A stretch of 64,000 nucleotides of DNA from a virus, in the IMG/VR virus record IMGVR_UViG_3300037102_000029, positions 1 through 64,000 of that record; one strand, 5' to 3'. Positions within the stretch are counted from its first letter, which is position 1. Every line of letters starts with the position of its first letter. The translations under genes and the position numbers were made by a program. Below the pieces are notes generated by a model. It worked only from the letters and a program-made list of their open reading frames with translations. It did not search any database and had not been told where the DNA came from. Shown here in pieces: positions 1-8,600 of this stretch.

Positions 1-1
1 T

Positions 2-364
2 TATAATGCCTACGTCTTACGCGCTCTTTCTATTAGACACCCGATGCATGATAATTGGATGCTTAGAAAACTGACATACACATTGACAGTAAGTCCTGTA
101 CTTACGTTAGGGACTCCGGGACTTTCATTCAGTTATTACTATTATTTAAGTATAGGATCTGCGTGGGGTGGTTTCTATTCAACCTCAGTGGCTGCAGATT
201 TAGCATATCAGACCGCCACGAACGGCCTTTGGGGGCCGGGACTCGGTACGGCGGCGTCGTACGTAGCTACTATTGGAGGGAATAGCACCACGGCGCATCC
301 TGCGTATGGTCAAGACCGACAGATAACCGCGATGTCATATTATCCGGTGATGAAACTACCATGA
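2..364 (+). CDS. Virion surface protein, C-terminal part (5' end outside window)
   Basis: The frame is open from the first bases of the window and stops at 362-364, overlapping the next start as ATGA. The 120 visible residues are rich in Gly, Ser, Thr and Tyr and look like beta-structure; I recognise no family. If the window ends are joined, the frame is continuous with the truncated CDS beginning at 63,810, giving a protein of about 184 residues. Its place between adhesin-like genes and tail completion genes suggests a virion surface or tail accessory role (inference). Confidence 0.6.
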   Translation, partial: YNAYVLRALSIRHPMHDNWMLRKLTYTLTVSPVLTLGTPGLSFSYYYYLSIGSAWGGFYSTSVAADLAYQTATNGLWGPGLGTAASYVATIGGNSTTAHPAYGQDRQITAMSYYPVMKLP

Positions 365-1146
365 CCACAGTTACAGCGCAAGCATACGTCGATAGAGGTT
401 ACGCAGCGAACAGCGCCAACGGAAAAACGTTCGTAAGAGAGGACGGGTCATTCGCATTAAAAACCGGAACGATAGTGATTGACGAATGGGGTCAATTTGG
501 ATTAATTTATAAGGTCGGTATTTCCGCGATGGTTGTTCCTGACGTTAGTGCAGCGAAAGTAGCTCCGACTGTCGATGTAGGCAAAACACAAACCGTTGTT
601 CCCGATATTGCACACTCAGCGGCTAAACCATCAGTAGACATAGGCGTTTCTCCGGTTTCTCCAAATATCTTAGCCCAGACATTACAACCTGCACTTGACA
701 TTGGTTCGATTCAAACAGTTGTCCCAGACGTCCGTTCGCAGACATCAGCCGCGCCGACAATAGGTATCGGGGTTACTCCGACGGTTCCGGATATCAGAGT
801 GCAGAAAGTCTCACCAGCAGTAGACTTAGCGATCACGCAACAAACGGTTCCCGACGTCATTTCGCGAGCGATTCCACCAACTATAGCGTTAGCTATTATC
901 CAACACCTCACGCCGGACATTAGTGCTCAAGCTATCCTCGCACCTACAATCCAAATAGGTATCTCTCAGAACGTAGTACCGGATATTGAACTTGTCACGC
1001 AACTTTCCTTAGCAGTCGTCCTTTATCCAATGTGGCTTGAGGGCTCAGCATTGGATCAATCAAATGTGGAAGGTTCATCGAGCGAAGAAAACGAAATGGA
1101 TGGCTCGTCACTAGACCAGTCAAACTTAGATGGAGATTCACGATGA
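361..1146 (+). CDS. Repetitive fibre-like virion protein (VPDI repeats)
   Basis: 261 residues. After about 50 N-terminal residues, seven or so degenerate units of 23-26 residues follow, each built around V-P-D-[IV] and a second strand P-[TS]-[VI]-[DG]-[IL]-G. The alternation of short hydrophobic strands and turns suggests a beta-solenoid or fibrous shaft. The C-terminus is different: acidic, with two copies of S-x-LDQSN. The start overlaps the previous stop (ATGA). A fibre role is inferred from the repeats and from the neighbouring virion genes; no family is recognised. Confidence 0.7.
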   Translation: MTTVTAQAYVDRGYAANSANGKTFVREDGSFALKTGTIVIDEWGQFGLIYKVGISAMVVPDVSAAKVAPTVDVGKTQTVVPDIAHSAAKPSVDIGVSPVSPNILAQTLQPALDIGSIQTVVPDVRSQTSAAPTIGIGVTPTVPDIRVQKVSPAVDLAITQQTVPDVISRAIPPTIALAIIQHLTPDISAQAILAPTIQIGISQNVVPDIELVTQLSLAVVLYPMWLEGSALDQSNVEGSSSEENEMDGSSLDQSNLDGDSR

Positions 1147-1487
1147 TACGGCATCAGGATATTATCGACCCTCCTATCACCATAGGAGAACTCAAACAGA
1201 TAGCAGGAACGATTTGGACCGACGATACCAAAACGACGATCGAGCCTGACCTGGAGGATGGCATCGTCCAATGGCGGTTGCGGGGTAGTTCTGGCGACGT
1301 TGTTACAAAGAGCAGCGCTGATGGCGCCATAACGATCAATGGCGCTGACGGAACCATCGTCATAACCGTGGTGGAGGATGATACTACAGGTCTATCCCCT
1401 GGAGAATATACCCATATCGCAGAATTTATTATTGGAGGGCATAAACGGGGGCTGTTCAAAGGCATCGCGATTCTTGAGGAGGCTTAG
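1143..1487 (+). CDS. Small beta-sandwich phage structural protein
   Basis: 114 residues. Its pattern (a GTIWTDDTKT strand, a QWRLRGSSGDVV strand, a D-G-T-I-V-I-T strand, then LSPGEYTHIAEF and a final G-x-F-K-G strand) resembles the small Ig-like baseplate or fibre-attachment proteins found beside tail genes in many siphoviruses. The ATG overlaps the stop of the upstream repeat protein. It may join surface fibres to the virion (inference). Confidence 0.65.
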   Translation: MIRHQDIIDPPITIGELKQIAGTIWTDDTKTTIEPDLEDGIVQWRLRGSSGDVVTKSSADGAITINGADGTIVITVVEDDTTGLSPGEYTHIAEFIIGGHKRGLFKGIAILEEA

Positions 1488-1496
1488 AGGGAAACC

Positions 1497-2159
1497 ATGA
1501 GCGAAATAACGGTTCTCACGCGGGATAATCCCGACATCAATATGGATGAACAGTCTTCACCATTCATCCAAGTGATTGCCACAAATCCAGACGGCACACC
1601 GATGGACCTAACAGGTTCCGTAGTGACGTGGGTAGCAAGTCTCAACGGCGTTCAGCAAATCAAAAAAGATACCCTTACTATGCAGGCAATGTTGGACACA
1701 GCGCCGTCAACGACGGTCGCCGATGCAGTAACGCTTCCGTCAAGTGTGCTCACAGTGGCCCAAGTCAGCGGCTTCTCGCCACGACCCAACGATGGCTGGC
1801 CGACGAAGGACTTTGCCGCAGGTGATATCGTCAACATCGTTGATGGCGAAATGATGGAAGTCAATACGATCGCTGATGTTGGTCCTGGCCTGACACTTAC
1901 GATGGTCAATCCGTTAGCAAACGCCTACACTACATCAGCTACGGTGACGAAGATCATCACTATGTTCATGTTTGATCTTCTACCAGGCGACACGATCCTT
2001 CCTGCTACGAAGAGTTACGGAACGCCAATAATCTATCAGCACATGGCTCAGGCGGTTTATCCCGGCGTTATGAGTCCTGAAAATATACGGGCGATCGCGG
2101 CCACATTTGTCCCGATCAAGGGTAGGATGTTCATTAGTCCAATTCTTGATATGAGCTAA
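1497..2159 (+). CDS. Virion structural protein with one beta-module
   Basis: 220 residues, starting after AGAGGGAAACC. Residues about 105-155 hold a module of the form G-D-x-V-x-I-x-D-G-E...E-V-N-T-I-x-x-V...L-T-L-x-N-x-L-A-N-x-Y, which recurs in other virion proteins of this window (genes at 3609, 9426 and 62988). N-terminal strands resemble the preceding small structural protein. Probably a surface or neck accessory protein; exact role unknown. Confidence 0.65.
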   Translation: MSEITVLTRDNPDINMDEQSSPFIQVIATNPDGTPMDLTGSVVTWVASLNGVQQIKKDTLTMQAMLDTAPSTTVADAVTLPSSVLTVAQVSGFSPRPNDGWPTKDFAAGDIVNIVDGEMMEVNTIADVGPGLTLTMVNPLANAYTTSATVTKIITMFMFDLLPGDTILPATKSYGTPIIYQHMAQAVYPGVMSPENIRAIAATFVPIKGRMFISPILDMS

Positions 2160-2176
2160 TTAAATAAGTATAAATC
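2160..2176 (+). promoter_or_regulatory. Possible archaeal TATA element before tail completion gene
   Basis: The short gap after the previous stop is AT-rich, with TAAATAAG and TATAAATC. The second lies 33 bases before the ATG at 2205, so initiation about 25 bases downstream would give a short leader. No transcription data; the call rests on composition and spacing only. Confidence 0.3.
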
Positions 2177-2204
2177 ACGAAAGAACGATACGGAGAGAGA
2201 GATA

Positions 2205-2687
2205 ATGGCATTAGGCGAAGTTTATGTCGAAGACGAGCTTTGTATTGCTGATTTAGAACGCCTTGCCGTTACCGCACCCGCAATGGCCGCTGCCGGAGTA
2301 AATATCGTTCTTGAAGAAGCTGTGGCAAAGGCCGAGGAAGACGTGAAAGTTGACACCGGCGAGACGAAAGGTTCAATCGGGATGACGCCTGCAACTCCTT
2401 CAGAAGTATTCGACGCTGACGTTCACGCCGATGCGCCCTATGCTTCAGTCGTAGAGTGGAATACTGTGCCGCACCGGCCCCCATATCGAGCGTTGCTTGA
2501 CTGGACTTCAAGACACCCAAGTAATATGGGCTTCACCAACGCGCAATTTGCGTACCTTATTGCTAACAAGATCGAACAAGAAGGAACGAAAGGTAAACCG
2601 TTTTTGGCATACCTAGCCGATGAATGGCTTCCTGAGCAACTTGAGATACAAATCACACTTGCATTTGAAGCGTGGGCGTTATTGTGA
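2205..2687 (+). CDS. Tail completion / neck protein, HK97 gp10-like
   Basis: 160 residues. The pattern V-D-T-G-E-T-K-G-S-I, then a strand block, then A-P-Y-A-S-V-V-E-W-N-T and a late F-L-A-Y-L is that of HK97 gp10-like proteins, which bind the head-tail connector and finish the tail attachment site. AGAGAGAGAT precedes the ATG. It overlaps the tail terminator gene by GTGA, the normal gene order in long-tailed viruses. Confidence 0.75.
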   Translation: MALGEVYVEDELCIADLERLAVTAPAMAAAGVNIVLEEAVAKAEEDVKVDTGETKGSIGMTPATPSEVFDADVHADAPYASVVEWNTVPHRPPYRALLDWTSRHPSNMGFTNAQFAYLIANKIEQEGTKGKPFLAYLADEWLPEQLEIQITLAFEAWALL

Positions 2688-3091
2688 CACTTAATTCTGC
2701 AGCATACGCATTGCAGGCGGCCATTTACGCTCGCGTTCATGAGGCGCTTCCCACGTGGGTTATCTCTGAGAAGCCTCAAAAGAACCAGAAGCCGCCGTAC
2801 ATCGAACTATTTGACGTTCAAATTATTTCGACGATCCCGACGAAGACTACGATAGTTGAGAAACTAAGGGTGACGATTAATGTTTTTGATGAAAGCGAAA
2901 ATTCAGATACAGTTAAGGAGTGCATCGATGACATTAGAGCGGCGATAACCAGTACAGATATTGATCTGGGAGATGCAGGATTCTTTAACTACCTTCAAGT
3001 TCACGAACGAACTGATCCAAGCCGGCTTCAACGCGACAATAGAACGTGGAAAGGCACGACTTTGTTTCAGTTCAATATCAGGCAGGCGTGA
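2684..3091 (+). CDS. Tail terminator protein
   Basis: 135 residues from the GTG that overlaps the previous stop; another in-frame GTG lies four codons upstream. N-terminal helix A-L-Q-A-A-I-Y-A-R, then P-P-Y-I-E-L-F-D and a beta strand R-V-T-I-N-V-F, a layout typical of tail terminator proteins (gpU / gp17-like) that cap the tail tube. Position between the gp10-like gene and the tube gene supports the call. Confidence 0.7.
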   Translation: MTLNSAAYALQAAIYARVHEALPTWVISEKPQKNQKPPYIELFDVQIISTIPTKTTIVEKLRVTINVFDESENSDTVKECIDDIRAAITSTDIDLGDAGFFNYLQVHERTDPSRLQRDNRTWKGTTLFQFNIRQA

Positions 3092-3107
3092 AATCCGAAC
3101 AAAAACC

Positions 3108-3123
3108 GTTTCCTAGAGGAAAC
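3108..3123. promoter_or_regulatory. Hairpin GTTTCC-TAGA-GGAAAC before tail tube gene
   Basis: Perfect 6-bp stem with a four-base loop, ending 18 bases before the ATG at 3142. The same stem with a CGTA loop occurs before the large terminase gene (49,679), and a variant at 28,690. Followed by AAAAAGGGGTGAAAGTAA, which holds the ribosome binding site. Could protect, process or terminate mRNA; function unknown. Confidence 0.45.
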
Positions 3124-3141
3124 AAAAAGGGGTGAAAGTAA

Positions 3142-3597
3142 ATGGCAAACGAAATTCCCTTGGTCGGGACCGATGTGCTTCTACAACTTAATATAAACAG
3201 CACGTGGACAACGCTTTTCGGCCAAAGAGGAGTCACGTTGAACCTGAAAATGACCAGTATTACTGTTAATTGGAAAGGTTCAAACAGATGGACATACCGA
3301 ATACCAGGCGACCGAGATTGGAGCATGGACTTCACCGGCATGCATTGGCTTCAGGAAGGCGGCGAACTTTGGGAAGCAACAGTTGACTTCATCAGAGGCG
3401 TCTTTATGGCGGACACACCGAACGGCCAAGAGGGTCGCGTGCAGGTCCAGATGCTATTCCCTGGCGGTTCTATAGCGCAGGGCTTTGGTTACATGGAAAC
3501 TGCAACGATGGACTACCAAGTAGCAACAGAAGCTACCTTAAAAGGAACGTTCTCTGGCGACGGTCCACTTACATTCCCACCTGCAGCGGGCAGCTAG
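3142..3597 (+). CDS. Major tail (tube) protein
   Basis: 151 residues. N-terminal V-G-T-D-V-L-L-Q-L-N, W-T-T-L-F-G-Q-R-G, and a strand-rich body with D-W-S-M-D-F-T-G match tube proteins of long-tailed viruses, which polymerise around the tape measure. GGGGTGA lies before the ATG. It sits directly after the tail terminator, where the tube gene is expected. Family level is confident, exact subfamily not. Confidence 0.7.
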   Translation: MANEIPLVGTDVLLQLNINSTWTTLFGQRGVTLNLKMTSITVNWKGSNRWTYRIPGDRDWSMDFTGMHWLQEGGELWEATVDFIRGVFMADTPNGQEGRVQVQMLFPGGSIAQGFGYMETATMDYQVATEATLKGTFSGDGPLTFPPAAGS

Positions 3598-3608
3598 AGG
3601 TGTAGATC

Positions 3609-4172
3609 ATGGCGACTTTAACGCCTACGTCTATAAACACACTAGGGACCAAGCAGACGTTAGCCGCCGCTACAGCGTGTGGAGATCGGTTCAGGCCTGC
3701 CTCATTTCCTGAATTTCTCAGGATTAAGAACGCGGGGGCAGGCGTGACGGTCACTATACCCACGCAACGCTCAGGTGGCGCTGCGCCAGTCAATTCAGTG
3801 CTTACTGGCAATGCAAGCTCGGGCCAAGCAGTGATTAACGTTACCGCAGGCAACAAGTTCCAGATCGGGAATCAATGCACGCTCGTTGACACTGCAGGAC
3901 GCGAAACCGTCACAGTGCTATCAATCAACGCAAATGCAATCACGGTGGACACGAACTTAGTCAACAGCTATACCACAGCACGTTCAGCGACATTGTGGCT
4001 CGGCGGGGCAGATATCGTCACGCCTGTTGCCGGCGGCGCGGATGTAACCATTGCATTCGACAACTCAGCGCACACAAGCGACTTCATCGACGACGATGGC
4101 TACGTGCAACTTGTGTATAGTAGTGTCACGAGCGTAACGATTGGGCTATTCCAGTTGAAGGCGGCGACTTAA
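3609..4172 (+). CDS. Virion protein with beta-module (tail-associated)
   Basis: 187 residues; GAGGTGTAGATC precedes the ATG. Residues about 75-125 carry the recurring module (F-Q-I-G-N...T-L-V-D-T-A-G-R-E-T-V-T-V...L-V-N-S-Y). The N-terminal segment F-L-R-I-K-N-A-G-A-G-V-T-V-T-I-P is closely similar to part of the next gene, so the two look like diverged duplicates. It may decorate the tail tube (inference from position). Confidence 0.65.
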   Translation: MATLTPTSINTLGTKQTLAAATACGDRFRPASFPEFLRIKNAGAGVTVTIPTQRSGGAAPVNSVLTGNASSGQAVINVTAGNKFQIGNQCTLVDTAGRETVTVLSINANAITVDTNLVNSYTTARSATLWLGGADIVTPVAGGADVTIAFDNSAHTSDFIDDDGYVQLVYSSVTSVTIGLFQLKAAT

Positions 4173-4667
4173 ATGGCAGACCCTAAAATGTCATTCAAAG
4201 CAGACGAAGAGCTTGTAGAACCAAAACCGGATAAAGAAAAAGTAGAAGGGGGAATCATGGCGACGCCATCCGTATTGCCCGTAGTAACCTCATTGACGGC
4301 GATGGGAATCGCACAAGAGGCGTATGTCACAGGTTCCGGAACGGCAGTAGTGACCTATACACCTACCGGCACGAACAACTTCATCACGATTAAGAACGCC
4401 GGTGCGGATGTTACCGTTAGTGCGGTATGTAAAGTTCCATGCAGTATGCCATTGGCATGTGCCAATGCCGCAGGGGTTGACGACGCAGGGCTGCATAACT
4501 TCGTGATGAAAGTTACCAGCGCAGACGCCGAGAAGTCATTCGTTATTCCGTATCTGGATCACTACATTGATTCAGTTGTAGGATCGCCGACGTATGGCAT
4601 GGTGACACTGAACTGCGACGCCAACATGCAGGACCACGGTTTGTTAGGAATCTTCACGGTTCCATGA
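4173..4667 (+). CDS. Virion protein, relative of the preceding gene
   Basis: 164 residues from the ATG that touches the previous stop. Residues about 68-90 (NFITIKNAGADVTVSA) match the upstream neighbour. A second in-frame ATG at 4257 has GGGGG four bases upstream, so a 136-residue form lacking the charged Glu/Lys/Asp/Pro-rich N-terminus is possible. Probably tail decoration or a second tube-related protein (inference). Confidence 0.6.
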   Translation: MADPKMSFKADEELVEPKPDKEKVEGGIMATPSVLPVVTSLTAMGIAQEAYVTGSGTAVVTYTPTGTNNFITIKNAGADVTVSAVCKVPCSMPLACANAAGVDDAGLHNFVMKVTSADAEKSFVIPYLDHYIDSVVGSPTYGMVTLNCDANMQDHGLLGIFTVP

Positions 4668-4675
4668 GGTAAAGT

Positions 4676-5227
4676 ATGGTAGAACGAAAGGCAGGAATTG
4701 GAAACGATGGGCTTAGAAAGACCAAAGGAGGAGCCGTTAAAGGCGATGAATCCGAGGTTCACGACAAGCCCGTGAAAGGATCGAAAGGAGGACGCAATAT
4801 GAACGGGGCAGGATCGGATTCGTCGGTCGAAGTAGTCTTTAAAAACGATGACATTCGGCGAATCGACTTTGTTATGGGAGCAATAGAAGCAATAGAGAAT
4901 CACTATCCGGATAAGAATACAGGGAATCCTACGACGCCTATCTCGATGATCCTTAGATGGCAGAGAGGTGGCTTCGGAATGTCTTGGTCGCAACTCAAGG
5001 TATTTCTTTGGGCCGGTCTTCTGTGGGAAGACAGAGAGATCAAGCTTACAGACCTGGACACTATGATGGACTTAAAGCGTGTCAAGTATTATTCCGAGCA
5101 AGTAGATGAAGCCCTGAAACTCGCATTCGGTATTACTGACGAGGACATAGCTGCAGCTCAAAAGGCTATGGAAGAAGGTAATGCGGAAGCTGCACAAAAA
5201 AATGGAATCTCGATTGGGGAGATTTAA
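4676..5227 (+). CDS. Tail assembly chaperone, G-like
   Basis: 183 residues from the ATG at 4676. An in-frame ATG at 4799 has AGGAGG seven bases upstream and may be the main start, giving 142 residues and dropping a Lys/Gly-rich N-terminus. The C-terminal half is helical (Y-Y-S-E-Q-V-D-E-A-L-K-L-A-F-G-I). Its position before the tape measure and a frameshift site at 5196-5203 identify it as the G-type chaperone that guides tail tube assembly on the tape measure. Confidence 0.7.
   Translation: MVERKAGIGNDGLRKTKGGAVKGDESEVHDKPVKGSKGGRNMNGAGSDSSVEVVFKNDDIRRIDFVMGAIEAIENHYPDKNTGNPTTPISMILRWQRGGFGMSWSQLKVFLWAGLLWEDREIKLTDLDTMMDLKRVKYYSEQVDEALKLAFGITDEDIAAAQKAMEEGNAEAAQKNGISIGEI
5196..5203 (+). promoter_or_regulatory. 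Programmed -1 frameshift site A-AAA-AAT
   Basis: Seven A then T; read in the zero frame the heptamer is A AAA AAT, which fits X-XXY-YYZ. The zero frame stops at 5225-5227. The -1 frame is open from 5182 to 5643 and right after the slip encodes W-x-L-D-W-G-D-L-K-K-G-A-Y-G-F, then L-R-P-R-E-F-W-W, typical of the T part of G-T tail chaperones. Frameshifting here is well established in bacterial tailed phages; its use in this virus is inferred. Confidence 0.75.
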
Positions 5228-5643
5228 AGAAAGGCGCTTACGGGTTTCTTAAATTACGCCCACGAGAATTTTGGTGGGATTATGTGCTGGCAGAGTTAAA
5301 CGAGATGTTGGCGGCTTATAGCTTCGCCGAAGAGCACTTTGCCGACGTTATCGCGTACGGCGTTAACTACGGCATGAGCGGTAAGAAGCCGGGAGTACGT
5401 AGGGCGCCTCGCGACAGAGCGTCAGACATCTCACATCTGCGAAAGATGATGCGCGGCGATGCGCCAGCCGAGCCTGTTCAGCTCACCCCTGAGGTAGTTG
5501 ACACCGTTTTCGGAAGTGCGGCTAAGAATGCCGTGAGAATAAACGTCGAAGCGCCCTCCACGCTGCCTGATGAAGATGTAGCAGCCGATATAGCGTATCT
5601 ACGAAAAGTATCTGACTTAGCGAAGAAAGCTTTGGGTAACTAA
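5203..5643 (+). CDS. Tail assembly chaperone, T part (made by -1 frameshift)
   Basis: Coding in the -1 frame relative to the G-like gene. Residues before the first internal GTG (5284) already look like protein (G-F-L-K-L-R-P-R-E-F-W-W-D-Y), so expression as a G-T fusion is favoured over an independent start. The later part has helices and E-H-F-A-D-V-I-A-Y-G-V-N-Y-G, then basic and linker segments. The fusion product is expected to bind the tape measure and recruit tube subunits. Confidence 0.7.
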   Translation, partial: WNLDWGDLKKGAYGFLKLRPREFWWDYVLAELNEMLAAYSFAEEHFADVIAYGVNYGMSGKKPGVRRAPRDRASDISHLRKMMRGDAPAEPVQLTPEVVDTVFGSAAKNAVRINVEAPSTLPDEDVAADIAYLRKVSDLAKKALGN

Positions 5644-5644
5644 A

Positions 5645-8600
5645 ATGGCTGGTGTAGCGCCGATTGTTGTCCACATTATAGGGGACACTTCTGAGTTATC
5701 AGGCTCGCTTGCGAGCGCAGCCGCACAGCTGGGGACATTCGGCTCCGCGATGACGGCGATGGGGGCAGGCCTCACCGCACTTGTTACAGTCCCTATCGTT
5801 GGTATTGCTGCCGCAGCGCTAGTCAGTGCAAACAACGTCCAGAAAGCATACGCTATCATCATTGCCGGAACTGGCGCTACCGGCTCTAAATTGCAGGGTT
5901 TAGAGTCTCAGTTCGATAACCTTGCATCGACAGTACCTAACTCTTTTACCGACACTGCAACCGTCCTAACGACGGTCAACAACAAACTCTCGCAGGGCGG
6001 CTACAATATCACTCAGATTTCTCAGGACATCCTTAATGTTTCGAGAATGACTGGTGAGAGTGCATCGTCCCTAGCTTCTGATTTTACTGCTTCTATCCAG
6101 CAATGGGGCATCAGTGCTTCGGCCACTGAAGGCTTCATGAGTGAAGTCTACAACACGGCCCAAGCTGCTCGCGTGCCGGTTACAAGCATCCTGACTGACC
6201 TTAATACTTATGGGCCAGTCATACAAGCATCAGGTCTGAGTTTGCAACAGGTCATCCCAATCATAGGTGAGATCGAAAGTAAGGGCGAAGACGTCACCAA
6301 AACATTTCAGGGGATCGCATACGGGTGGGCCAACGTTTCAAAGGCAATGGCCACCGGCAACGGAGCGGTTTTTGATGATGTAACTGCGTCGGCAAAAGCC
6401 GCAGGAATCCAGCTTACGAGCACCGGCTCCGATATGGAAGCGGTATTCTACGGCATAAAATCCGGCATGATTAGCGATGGCGATGAGTCATCAATATTTG
6501 GAGCGCGGTTTGCCGCTAACATCACTCAAATAATCAAAGAAGGAGGGATGACCGCTCAGCAATTTATAGATTTATCGCAAGGGTTAGGAATCAACCTTGC
6601 ACAAACTGGGCAGGCATCAATCACGTTTGCTCAGTCACTCGACATAATGAAGAACGCCCTCGAGATCGCGTTGAACCCTCTTGGTGAGCAACTGATCGCG
6701 GCGTTCACGCAACTTTTCCCACTAATAAAAACTGGAATTGGACTTATTGGTGACATAACTGGTGCATTTGGTGCCTTACCGATGCCGGTTGCTGACGTTG
6801 TATTTGTTATAGCTGCCTTCGCTGCGGCTCTTGGACCGGCCATTATAATTGCAGGCACGTTTATCAACTCGCTCGAAGGGATCGCTAAGGGGCTTTCTGC
6901 AATAGGCAACCTCGCTGCCGGAGGGCTGAACCTCGCCAGTGGAATCCTAAGCACTGGCACTGCATCGACTACAGCGGCTTCAGCGGCAGGTGCGGCAGCT
7001 GCTTCCGCGGCTGAAACGGGAGCTGATGACGATCTTACAGCTGCAGCTGCGGCAGCCGCTACCGCCGTTGAAGGCCTTGGTATTGCTAATGCAGAAGCAG
7101 CTACCGCAGCTGCCGGTGCAAGTGCAGCTGTAATCGCAGAAGCTTCAGGCATAGAAGGTTTAACACCCGCAGCGGTCGCTGGCGCTGTAGGCCTTGATGG
7201 TCTGACATTAGGAGCCGCGTCTTTTGCAGATACTGCACCTGAAGCAGCTGCGGGTGCAACACTTTTATCCGCAGGAGAGGACGAGGTAGCTGCCAGCGCT
7301 GCTGTTGCAGACGCCGTAGTAAGCGGAGGCTTAATCGCAACACTCCTCAGTTTTGGGACTACGCTCTTAGCTATCGCGGTCTTAGCGGCCCCTGTAGTTG
7401 TGGTTCTCGGTGCTCTCGCTGCAGGATTCGCAATAGCATGGGAAACGTCGGCGACACTGCGCGATACTCTTGGTGAGGTTGGAGCGGCCTTCGGAACGTT
7501 CGGCAAAGAAATGGAAGACGGCCTAAGCCTTATAATGAGTGGCAACTATAAGGCCGGCTTTGCAGACTTCCAGCAAGCATTTACAGACTTGTGGAGCCAG
7601 CTTGTAACGATCGACTGGACTGATATCGGGACTCAGATTGATACCGAGATTCAACAAGGGGTTGCCGACCATAAATCTGACATCCTCAATGCCTTTAGCG
7701 GATTTGAAGCTGATGCGATAAAGTTCTTCCAGGGAGTCGATTGGACTAGCGTAGGAACCGTTGTCGGGCAAGGCATTGGTAGTGCTATCGCTATTGGTCT
7801 TACCGGCGCTACTACTGGCCTTTCTGCAGCCCTGAATGCGACAAATCCGACCGAAGCTGGAAAGTCCACCGCACAGCAGAGCGCGGAAGTGACCGGAACT
7901 GGTCCGAATTACGCGCCAGATCAGGAAACCGGCCTTACAAATCTGGAATCCGTTGGGGAAAAAGCAGCCGACTCGTTCACGACTGGTTTCGAGACTGGTC
8001 TGACCACGAGCTTGGGAAAAGTCCCCTGGGGTGACCTCATCTGGGGCGCTATGACTACCAACCTCGCTGGAGGTGGTGGAACCGGCAGTCACATGAAGAT
8101 CGACCTGAATCCTGAAGACTGGTTCACTATCTCGCCGCTCGGTCTGTCTGAAGACGACGCCCTTAACAAACTCGGTATGCCGTGGCTCGGAACGACCTAT
8201 TGGGTGAACTATGATTGGGGCGGTCTCGGAAACGCAATTAAGGTGGGCATCGAGACAGCGTTCGGCATAGCGCTAGGCGGCCTAATGCAAACTCTTCAGC
8301 CTTACCTATCACCACTCGATGTTATCAAAACAGATATTATGGATATCGTAGATATCCCCTCGCACGCTATCAGTCTAGTCCTTGATATCGGAGGGACTGC
8401 GTGGGATATCGTCATGGACGTGTGGAATTTCCTACAGTTCGTGATAGCGCATTTCAGCACTCACGATATCACGCTTAACATAAGTATCCCAGGTTACGCG
8501 TTAGCCGAGAAGCTTTTCGGCGATTTGGAATACATCGTCGCTCACTCGAGTATCGTAACAACATTAAAAACAGAAGCAGATGACCTCATTAGTGCGTGGG

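Noticed and set aside
6631-7545. Long minus-strand frame inside the tape measure gene
   Set aside because: Ala/Ser/Pro-rich mirror of the Ala-rich coding strand; no start signal.
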